This document shows, in pieces, positions 7,359-13,172 of a DNA stretch of 13,172 nucleotides. Origin of the DNA: JAAAPF01 sp046541805 (GTDB lineage Bacteria; Pseudomonadota; Alphaproteobacteria; Geminicoccales; Geminicoccaceae); assembly GCA_046541805.1 (NCBI GenBank), contig JBKHCM010000096.1, positions 1 through 13,172 on the forward strand, in the 5' to 3' direction. The notes beneath the pieces were generated by a model. That model searched no databases and was not told where the DNA came from. It saw only the letters and a list, made by a program, of their open reading frames with translations. Positions within the stretch are counted from its first letter, which is position 1, and each line of letters begins with the position of its first letter. The translations under genes and the position numbers were made by a program.

Positions 7359-8422
7359 GCCGCCCGCCAGCGTTCCAGCCAAGGGCCCCAAGCCTGCTCG
7401 ATGCGCCCGCGCGTCTCGGCATCGAGCGTGTAGCGGCCCGCCCGATAGCCGGCGACGCGCTCGAGATGGGCGGCGATCGCCGGGCGGTCGACATCGAAGC
7501 CGGCGAGGCCGAGGGCGTCGTAGAGCCGCTGCAAGGTCGCAAGCGGCCGGTCGCACAGCGCCTCGTACCGCAGGTCGACGACGCGCTCGGGCGCCAAGCT
7601 CGCGCGGTCGCGCTCGAAGCGGCGCATCATCTGGGCGTAGGTCTCGAGCACGGTCGGCTCCACCTCCTTCGGCCGCGCCCGGGTCAGGCCCAGCGCCTCG
7701 CCGAGCTTGACGTGAAAGCGCATCGTCGAGGCGTAGACCGCGAAGGGATCGCGCACGCAATGGACGAAGCGGGCCTCGGGAAAGCGCGCCGCCAGAGCGG
7801 CGAGGCGCGCGGTGTAGACCGGGTTCTTGATGACGAGCGGCTTGCCCGGGTGCTCGAGGGCGAGCCGGGCATAGTAGCGCGCGGCGCGGTCGAGCCAGCG
7901 CGCGGTCGCCGCCGCGTCGAGAAAGACCACCTCGCGCCAGCGGCGACGGAAGCCGTGCGGCAGGTAGTACGGCTCGAAGAAGGAGGGCGCACCGAGATTG
8001 GCGAGCGCCACCTCGTCCTCCTGCGGCGCCAGCCGGTCGACGCCGACGGCGTCGATCCAGCGCCCCGCGGGCACGAGGCGGGCGAGCAACGGCTCCAAGG
8101 GCCGGCCAAGCACGAGGCGCTCGGCGGGCAGGCCCACGTCCACCGGCGTCGGCACCGCGAAGCGGCCGGTGGCGGCGAGCAGGTTAACCAGGTGGGTCGT
8201 GCCGCTGCGCCAGTGGCCGAGAATGAAGAGCGGCGTCGGCACCGCGGGGCGCCGGGCCGCCAACAGCGCCCGTTCGGCGGCGGTCGCCGGCGCGCGCAAG
8301 ACGGCGAGCAGCGCGTAGTAGGCGAGCCAGGGCCAAGCCTCGGCCGGCACGCGCTCGGCCCGGCGCACGACGCCGGCGAGCGCGGGCAGTGTGGCGCCGC
8401 AGAGCGGATGCTTGAGCGTCAC
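7355..8422 (-). CDS. Sulfotransferase family protein (PAPS-dependent, substrate unknown)
   Basis: 355 residues. Sulfotransferases move a sulfuryl group from PAPS to a hydroxyl or amine. The 5'-phosphosulfate loop is FILGHWRSGTTHLVNLLA (residues 66-83), and the 3'-phosphate site is RFVHCVRDPFAVYAST (218-233), with Arg224 and Ser232 in the expected places. VDRLAPQEDEVALAN (128-142) with its acidic cluster resembles the Sulfotransfer_3-type group of bacterial enzymes. An early hydrophobic patch, WPWLAYYALLAVL (30-42), could be membrane-associated, but no clear signal peptide is present, so the enzyme should act in or at the cytoplasmic face. The GTG start at 8420-8422 is one base after the hpnM copy stop, and the end overlaps tlyA by four bases. 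The upstream binding site is weak, so translation may depend on coupling. The family name does not tell the acceptor; position suggests an envelope lipid, which is inference only. Confidence 0.88.
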   Translation of the reverse strand: MTLKHPLCGATLPALAGVVRRAERVPAEAWPWLAYYALLAVLRAPATAAERALLAARRPAVPTPLFILGHWRSGTTHLVNLLAATGRFAVPTPVDVGLPAERLVLGRPLEPLLARLVPAGRWIDAVGVDRLAPQEDEVALANLGAPSFFEPYYLPHGFRRRWREVVFLDAAATARWLDRAARYYARLALEHPGKPLVIKNPVYTARLAALAARFPEARFVHCVRDPFAVYASTMRFHVKLGEALGLTRARPKEVEPTVLETYAQMMRRFERDRASLAPERVVDLRYEALCDRPLATLQRLYDALGLAGFDVDRPAIAAHLERVAGYRAGRYTLDAETRGRIEQAWGPWLERWRAA

Positions 8423-8423
8423 G

Positions 8424-9089
8424 TCAGCGGACGATCGCGCGCTTTTGCTCCTCTAGGGTCTCGAGCAGGTGCGCGAGGCCGCCGGCGTCCAAGAGCGAGC
8501 GGAACTCCGCGCGGCGTCGGGCGAACTCGTTCATCGTGTCGGCGACCTCGACGTTGATGATATGCGCGCCTTGCTCCCCTTCAAAGACCAGGTAGTCCAA
8601 GCTGATCGGCCCTTTCTTCGCGCGCACGAGCTCGGTCGCGACGCGGACCCGCTTGCCGTCGCCCGGCTCGATCTCGACGGTCCGGAACGAGATGTTGCGC
8701 GCGTTCTCGAAGTCCCGGGCGTAATTGGCGGTGGCGTAGGCGGCGAAATGCTCGATCAGGGCGGCGCGCTCCGCATCGGAGAAGTCCGACCAGACGCGAC
8801 CGACGGCGGCCCGGCTCATCGCCTGAAAGTCGAAGACGTCGGAGACGACGGGCAGCAGGTGATCGTAGCGGGCTTGCGCCGTCTCGCCCGTGTCCGCGGC
8901 CTCCAACAGGGCTCGATGCAGCCGCTCGACCGGCGCCGCCGCGTCCTCCGCGCGCCCCGGCGCCGCCGCGAGCAGCGCCGCGAGCAGGGCGACGAGGCCG
9001 GCGAAAGCGCGCCGCGGGCGGTGGCGCGGCCGCGTGGTTGGCCTCGAGCCGGGCACGCGAACCCGTCGAACGGCGCGATTTTCGGTCAC
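8424..9089 (-). CDS. hpnM: HpnM-like hopanoid-associated MlaC/Ttg2D protein, copy 1 (downstream copy)
   Basis: 221 residues, the normal MlaC/Ttg2D size. MlaC-type proteins are periplasmic lipid carriers; HpnM is the version linked to hopanoid loci. After an Arg-rich N-terminus and a hydrophobic segment (residues about 28-45, AFAGLVALLAALLAAAPG) ending near GRAED, the mature domain shows LLPVVSDVFDFQAMSR, FAAYATANYARDF and TMNEFARRRAEFRSLLD. The n-region includes RPRRAF, so a Tat-type export signal is possible. GTG 9087-9089 is chosen because GGAGGGG lies at 9095-9101, five bases upstream. It is about 58% identical by eye, without gaps over about 168 residues, to the next gene upstream, and the 23 bases 8725-8747 recur exactly at 9585-9607. 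It sits one base before the sulfotransferase gene, so the two are surely co-transcribed. Confidence 0.85.
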   Translation of the reverse strand: MTENRAVRRVRVPGSRPTTRPRHRPRRAFAGLVALLAALLAAAPGRAEDAAAPVERLHRALLEAADTGETAQARYDHLLPVVSDVFDFQAMSRAAVGRVWSDFSDAERAALIEHFAAYATANYARDFENARNISFRTVEIEPGDGKRVRVATELVRAKKGPISLDYLVFEGEQGAHIINVEVADTMNEFARRRAEFRSLLDAGGLAHLLETLEEQKRAIVR

Positions 9090-9283
9090 TGCGACCCCTC
9101 CATGCGCTGGTGCGCGACTGCGCACGCTTCGTCCCACGCTGCGTCGTCCCTCACCCGTCGAACTTAGCCGCGCTCGAGCGGCCTGTCGCCGGCCTCTACC
9201 GGAGGTGCCCCCGTGGTAACCCGCCGGTCATCTGAGCTCTCGGTCGATCGCGTCGGCCCGCCGCCGCGCGGGAGGCGCCGGCG

Positions 9284-9952
9284 TCAGCCGAGGCGCGCCT
9301 CGGTCTGTTGCGCCAGGGTGGCCAAGAGGTTCTCCAGACCGCCGACCTCCAACAGCGCGCGGAACTCGGCGCGGCGGCGGGCGAGCTCGTTCATCGTGCC
9401 GTCGACCACGACGTTGACGATGCGCGGACCGTCGTCGGTGCGCTGAACCCGATAGTCGAACGCGACGGGGTCCTTCGCCGGTCGGGTCAGCTCGGTCACC
9501 ACCTGGATACGGCGCCCGCCGTTCGCGTCCACCTCGACGGTACGAAACGCGAGCCCGCTCGCGTCGTCGAACCTTTCGGCATAGTTGGCGGTGGCGTAGG
9601 CGGCGAACCGCTCCTCCAGCGCGCCGCGTTCGCTGTCGCTGAATTCGGCCCAGGCCGAGCCCACGGCGATCCGGCTCATCGTCGAGAAGTCGAAGACCTC
9701 GGAGACGACCGGCAACAGCCGCTCGAAGCGGGCCTGCACGGTGTCGCCCTCGGCGGCGGCCTCGAGCAACGCGGCGTGCAGGCGCTCGACCGGGGCGGCG
9801 GGCGAGGCGTCGTCCGCGGCGGCGGCAACGGGCGGGGCGAGCGCCAACCAGCCCGCGAGCGCGAGCGAGGACTGGACAAGCCGGCGTCGCGACGTCGATA
9901 CCGGCGCCGTCGCGTCACCAACCCATCCGCGAAGCCGTCGATCCTTGCTCAC
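9284..9952 (-). CDS. hpnM: HpnM-like hopanoid-associated MlaC/Ttg2D protein, copy 2 (next to hpnN)
   Basis: 222 residues. Same family as the following gene: LLPVVSEVFDFSTMSR, FAAYATANYAERF and TMNELARRRAEFRALLE. The N-terminus contains STSRRRLVQSSLALAGWLAL (residues 19-38) followed by APPVAAAAD, which matches the twin-arginine SRRxLxK-type pattern with a modest hydrophobic core and an AxA cleavage region. Export by Tat to the periplasm is plausible; a Sec signal is the alternative. The start is GTG 9950-9952, supported by GGAGAG at 9958-9963. This site and the start lie within or against the first codons of the divergent hpnN. A 194-base gap separates it from copy 1, in which I could not place a promoter or terminator. 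Adjacency to hpnN supports a hopanoid role rather than phospholipid transport; no mlaFEDB genes are visible. Confidence 0.86.
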   Translation of the reverse strand: MSKDRRLRGWVGDATAPVSTSRRRLVQSSLALAGWLALAPPVAAAADDASPAAPVERLHAALLEAAAEGDTVQARFERLLPVVSEVFDFSTMSRIAVGSAWAEFSDSERGALEERFAAYATANYAERFDDASGLAFRTVEVDANGGRRIQVVTELTRPAKDPVAFDYRVQRTDDGPRIVNVVVDGTMNELARRRAEFRALLEVGGLENLLATLAQQTEARLG

Positions 9953-12473
9953 CGCCGCTCTCCATAACGTCGTGCGCGCGCTCGCGCGCCGCTCGGTGCG
10001 CGCCGCCCTCGCGGTGACGGCGGCGACGCTACTCGTCGTCGTGCTCGCGGGCATCTACCTCGTCCAGAACCTCCAGGTCGATACCAACCTCGACGAGTTG
10101 ATCGACCCCGACGCCCCGTTCCGCGAGCGCCAGCGCGCGCTCAACGCCGCCTTTCCGGACCAGGACGACCGCCTCGCCCTCGTCGTCGCGGGCGGCACGC
10201 TCGACGCCCGGCTCGCCGCCACCGCGACCCTGGCCGAACGCTTGCGCGAGCGCGACGACGTCGTGCGCACCGTCTTCGCGCCGGCGGTCATGCCCTTCTT
10301 CGTCGAGAACGGCATCCTCTTCGACGACGTCGCGACCATCGAGCGGCGGCTCGACCGGCTCGCGGAGGCCGTACCATTGCTCTCCGCCCTCGCCCGCGAT
10401 CCGAGCCCGGCGCAGCTGACCGAGCTCCTGGCCGACGGCTTCGAGCAGGACGAGCCGCCGCCGGGGCTGGAGCAGGCGGCCGAGCGCCTCGCTCCCGCCT
10501 TCAGCGCCGCGGCAAACGGCCGCACCCGCCCGATCGCCTGGCTCGAGCTCGCCGAGCTCACCCCCGACACGGCGTCGAGCTTCGTCGTCGAGGTGACGCC
10601 GGTGCTCGACTTCGAGCGGGTGCGGCCCGGGGCCCGCGCGCTCGCGGCCATCCGCGACCTCGCCGCCGAGGTCGAAGGCTCGCAACCCGGCGTCGAGGTC
10701 GCGATCACCGGGGAGGTCGCGCTCGAGGCCGAGGAGCTGGAGGCCGCCGGCACGGGTGCCGCGAGCGCCGGCCTGGTCTCGCTGGTGCTGGTGACGCTGG
10801 TCTTGGTCTGGAGCCTGCGCTCGGTCGGCGCGATCGCCTCGGTGTTGGCGACCCTGCTCGCGGGGCTGGTGCTGACCGGCGCCTTCGCGATGTGGGCGAT
10901 CGGCGCCTTTACGATGATCTCGATCGCCTTCGCGGTGCTGTTCATCGGCCTCGGCGTCGACTTCGCCATCCACGTCGTGCTGCGCGCGCAGGAGGAGGCG
11001 GGCCTCGGCCGCGGCTGGCGCGACGCCGTCGCCGAGGGCGCGGGGTCGACCGGTCCGGCGCTGCTGCTCTGCGCGCCGACGACCGCGCTCGCCTTCCTCG
11101 CCTTCACGCCCACGGGTTATGTCGGGCTCGCCGAGCTCGGCGTCATCGCCGCCGCCGGGATGATCATCGCGCTCGCGCTCTCCCTCACGCTGCTGCCGGC
11201 GCTGCTCGCGCTCGCCGCCGGACCGCGGCGCCTGCCGCCGGTGCCCTGGCCGCACGGCATGCCGCGCCTGCGCCGGGCCGCGGCCTGGGCGGTGGTGGCC
11301 GCGAGCCTCGCCGGGCTCGCCGGCGTCGGCTCGCTCAGCTTCGACGGCGACCCGCTGGCGCTCAAGGAGCCCGACGCGCCCTCGGTCGTCGCCTTCGACC
11401 AGCTCCTCGCCTCGCCGACCCGCAGCCCCTACCGCGCGGCGCTCCTGGTGGCGGACGCCGACACCGCCGCGGCCGAGGCCGAACGGCTGGGCGCGGTGCC
11501 GGGGATCGGCGAAGCCGTCCACCTCGCGAGCTTCGTGCCCAAGGCCCAGGACGAGAAGCTCACGCTGATCGACGATGCCCGACTGTTCTTGGACCTGCCG
11601 GCCTACACCCCGCCCGGCCCCCCCGACCACGACCGGCTCAACCGGGCGCTGGCGCGGCTCGCCGCCGCGGCCCCGCCGGGCGAGCTCGCGGCGGCGGCGC
11701 GCACGCTCACCAGGCGGCTCGATCGCAACCCGGAGCTCGCCGCCGAGCTCGGCGAGAGCTGGTTTCGCTGGTGGCCGCAGGCGCTCGCGCGCACCCGCGC
11801 CCTCTTGCAGGCCGGCCCGGTCACGGTCGAGACCCTGCCCCGAGCGGTGGCCGAGCGCTACGTCGCCGCCGACGGTCGCCACAAGCTCGACCTCCTGCCG
11901 GCCGAACCCTTGGCGACCGCCGAGGCGCGGCGCCGCTTCGTCGACGCCGTCCTCGCGGCCGCCCCGAGCGCCGCCGGCAACGTCGTGCAGACGGTCCGCG
12001 CCGCGGATCTGGTGGCCCGCGCGATGGTCGAGGCGACGCTCTACGCGCTCGTCGGCGTGACCCTGGTCGTGGCGCTGGTCCTGCGCCGGCCCGCCGAGAT
12101 CGCGGGCGTGCTCGGCGCGGTGCTGCTGGCGGCGACGTTGACGGTCGGCGCCATGGAGCTCTTCGACCTCGCCTTCAATTTCGCCAACGTCATCGTCCTG
12201 CCGCTGCTCCTGGGCATCGGCGTGGACGCCGCCATCCACGTCGTGATGCGCGCGCGCGAGACCGCCGATCCCGAGATCGTCGGCGCCACCAGCACGCCGC
12301 GCGCGGTGTTCGCGAGCGCGCTCACCACCGTCGCGTCCTTCGGCACGTTGATGCTTTCGTCGCACGCCGGCACCGCCAGCATGGGGCTTTTGTTGACGCT
12401 CGCGGTGACGGCGAGCCTCGTCACCGTGCTCGTCGTCCTGCCCGTCTGGCTCGAAGGTCGCACGCGCCCTTGA
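9945..12473 (+). CDS. hpnN: Hopanoid-associated RND/MMPL transporter HpnN
   Basis: 842 residues from TTG 9945, close to HpnN (about 860). HpnN is an inner-membrane RND-type transporter needed to deliver hopanoids to the outer membrane in Rhodopseudomonas palustris. The classical duplicated layout is visible. TM1 is at residues about 18-40, followed by a large periplasmic loop with NLDELIDPDAPFRERQ (48-63), then a five-helix cluster at about 277-420 containing GVDFAIHVVL (337-346). The second half repeats this: TM at about 444-464, a second loop, and a cluster at about 698-838 with GVDAAIHVVM (759-768). The GVDxAIH motifs are typical of MMPL-like members. The start is uncertain: no ATG fits; TTG 9945 gives the family-like N-terminus MLTAALHNVV, GTG 9972 is the alternative (833 residues), and neither has a clear binding site. 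It is followed by hpnH in the same direction. Confidence 0.92.
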   Translation: MLTAALHNVVRALARRSVRAALAVTAATLLVVVLAGIYLVQNLQVDTNLDELIDPDAPFRERQRALNAAFPDQDDRLALVVAGGTLDARLAATATLAERLRERDDVVRTVFAPAVMPFFVENGILFDDVATIERRLDRLAEAVPLLSALARDPSPAQLTELLADGFEQDEPPPGLEQAAERLAPAFSAAANGRTRPIAWLELAELTPDTASSFVVEVTPVLDFERVRPGARALAAIRDLAAEVEGSQPGVEVAITGEVALEAEELEAAGTGAASAGLVSLVLVTLVLVWSLRSVGAIASVLATLLAGLVLTGAFAMWAIGAFTMISIAFAVLFIGLGVDFAIHVVLRAQEEAGLGRGWRDAVAEGAGSTGPALLLCAPTTALAFLAFTPTGYVGLAELGVIAAAGMIIALALSLTLLPALLALAAGPRRLPPVPWPHGMPRLRRAAAWAVVAASLAGLAGVGSLSFDGDPLALKEPDAPSVVAFDQLLASPTRSPYRAALLVADADTAAAEAERLGAVPGIGEAVHLASFVPKAQDEKLTLIDDARLFLDLPAYTPPGPPDHDRLNRALARLAAAAPPGELAAAARTLTRRLDRNPELAAELGESWFRWWPQALARTRALLQAGPVTVETLPRAVAERYVAADGRHKLDLLPAEPLATAEARRRFVDAVLAAAPSAAGNVVQTVRAADLVARAMVEATLYALVGVTLVVALVLRRPAEIAGVLGAVLLAATLTVGAMELFDLAFNFANVIVLPLLLGIGVDAAIHVVMRARETADPEIVGATSTPRAVFASALTTVASFGTLMLSSHAGTASMGLLLTLAVTASLVTVLVVLPVWLEGRTRP
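9958..9963 (-). promoter_or_regulatory. Ribosome binding site fixing the GTG start of hpnM copy 2
   Basis: GGAGAG on the minus strand, five bases before GTG 9950-9952. Copy 1 has the equivalent GGAGGGG at 9095-9101 with the same five-base spacing, and both are preceded by AT, giving ATGGAG in each. If hpnN starts at TTG 9945, this site lies inside hpnN codons 5-7. Confidence 0.6.
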
Positions 12474-12485
12474 GCCTGCCGCGGC

Positions 12486-12526
12486 GCCGCTGCCGTTGCA
12501 TTGCTGCGGCCGATCGGATTGTTTTT
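12486..12526 (+). terminator. Hairpin plus T-run between hpnN and hpnH (possible attenuator)
   Basis: GCCGC at 12486-12490 pairs with GCGGC at 12506-12510, and the stem can extend by two more pairs across a T-T mismatch (GC 12492-12493 with GC 12503-12504). A T5 run lies at 12522-12526, unusual in this GC-rich DNA. The 11-base gap between stem and T-run is long for an intrinsic terminator, so this may be weak, partial or chance. Confidence 0.25.
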
Positions 12527-12555
12527 GCGTACCGACCAACCGAGAAGGACCGCCC

Positions 12556-13172
12556 GTGTCGATCCCGCTCATTCAAAAGCTGCGTGTCGGTGGCTACATC
12601 TTGAAGCAGAAGCTGCGCGGGCGGCAACGCTACCCGCTCGTGCTGATGCTCGAGCCGCTCTTTCGCTGCAACCTCGCCTGCGCGGGCTGCGGCAAGATCG
12701 ACTACCCCAAGCCGATCCTCGACCGCCAGCTCAGCGTCCGGGACTGCCTTGATGCGGTCGACGAATGCGGCGCGCCGGTGGTCTCGATCCCCGGTGGCGA
12801 GCCGCTTCTGCATCCGCAGATCGACGAGATCGTCGCCGGCATCGTCGCCCGCAAGAAGTTCGTCTATCTCTGCACGAACGCGCTGCTTTTGAAGAAGAAG
12901 CTCGAGCTGTTCACCCCGAGCAACTACCTGACCTTCTCGATCCACCTCGACGGGCTGGAAGAGGAGCACGACGCCTCGGTGTGCCGCGACGGTGTCTTCC
13001 AGCGTGCGGTTGAGGCGATCGAGGCGGCGCGCGATCGCGGCTTTCGCATCACCATCAACTGCACGCTCTTCAACAACGCGGTGCCGGAGCGGGTCGCCGC
13101 CTTCTTCGACTACTGCACCACGCTCGGCGTCGAAGGCATCACGGTGTCGCCCGGCTACGCCTACGAGCGCGC
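12556..13172 (+). CDS. hpnH: Adenosylhopane synthase HpnH, radical SAM (5' part, runs off the window)
   Basis: The first 205 codons are present of a protein that is usually about 330-390 residues. HpnH joins the 5'-deoxyadenosyl group of S-adenosylmethionine to diploptene, making adenosylhopane, the entry to C35 extended hopanoids such as bacteriohopanetetrol. The N-terminus VSIPLIQKLRVGGYILKQKL is family-typical, followed by the radical-SAM cluster motif CNLACAGC (Cys38, Cys42, Cys45), the GGEPLL SAM-binding motif (80-85), YLCTNALLL with Cys106, SIHLDGLEEEHD, INCTLF and TVSPGYAYERA. Cys106 matches the cysteine reported in Zymomonas HpnH to quench the radical intermediate. The GTG start 12556-12558 has AAGGA at 12545-12549. 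It lies 82 bases after hpnN, same strand, probably one hopanoid transcription unit continuing out of the window. Confidence 0.96.
   Translation, partial: MSIPLIQKLRVGGYILKQKLRGRQRYPLVLMLEPLFRCNLACAGCGKIDYPKPILDRQLSVRDCLDAVDECGAPVVSIPGGEPLLHPQIDEIVAGIVARKKFVYLCTNALLLKKKLELFTPSNYLTFSIHLDGLEEEHDASVCRDGVFQRAVEAIEAARDRGFRITINCTLFNNAVPERVAAFFDYCTTLGVEGITVSPGYAYER

Noticed and set aside
8424..9952. Canonical Mla phospholipid-transport operon
   Set aside because: No mlaF, mlaE, mlaD or mlaB genes are next to the MlaC-type genes; hpnN and hpnH are, which favours hopanoid-associated HpnM.
10029..12572. Very long open frame on the strand opposite hpnN
   Set aside because: It is the GC-driven mirror of the real gene: Arg/Gly/Asp-rich, low complexity, no domains, while the plus strand encodes a clear RND transporter.

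Overview
This window is a GC-rich (about 70% by eye) chromosomal segment from an alphaproteobacterium, most likely Rhodospirillales-like. The main evidence is the block murA - UPF0262 - low-molecular-weight phosphatase-like gene - infA - maf - RNase E/G on the minus strand, since UPF0262 and this gene order are typical of Alphaproteobacteria. The divergent metC / aapJ-like pair and a hopanoid-lipid locus point the same way. Starts are rich in GTG (rng, maf, phosphatase, tlyA, sulfotransferase, both hpnM copies, hpnH), with one probable TTG (hpnN). I see no CRISPR array, transposase, integrase or phage gene.

Layout. Positions 1-3728, minus strand: a small basic protein, murA, UPF0262, a phosphatase-like gene, infA, maf and the 5' part of an RNase E/G gene. 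Most junctions are a few bases or overlapping, so this is probably one or two transcription units for cell-wall precursor synthesis, translation initiation, nucleotide house-cleaning and RNA processing. hisD, usual between murA and UPF0262 in relatives, is absent. Positions 3746-3886, plus strand: a tRNA-Thr(GGU) with encoded CCA and a plausible promoter. Positions 3887-4327: a sparse stretch holding one possible 69-residue ORF with a good ribosome binding site.

Positions 4328-6618: an AapJ-type periplasmic amino-acid-binding protein (minus), with no permease genes, divergent from cystathionine beta-lyase metC (plus). Positions 6615-9952, minus strand: two tandem hpnM (MlaC/Ttg2D-type) genes, then a sulfotransferase one base after the second hpnM, then tlyA overlapping the sulfotransferase by four bases. 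Positions 9945-13172, plus strand: hpnN (RND/MMPL hopanoid transporter) and the first 205 codons of hpnH (radical-SAM adenosylhopane synthase).

How they work together: the right half is a hopanoid module. HpnH starts the extended C35 hopanoid branch. HpnN moves hopanoids toward the outer membrane. HpnM proteins are presumed periplasmic lipid-binding partners. The most interesting points are the duplicated hpnM, the head-to-head hpnM/hpnN start regions that abut or overlap, and a PAPS-dependent sulfotransferase apparently co-transcribed with hpnM. That last point raises the untested possibility of a sulfated hopanoid or other envelope lipid. The AapJ-like protein also lacks several residues expected in the family's ligand pocket. 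Everything else looks like ordinary core genome.
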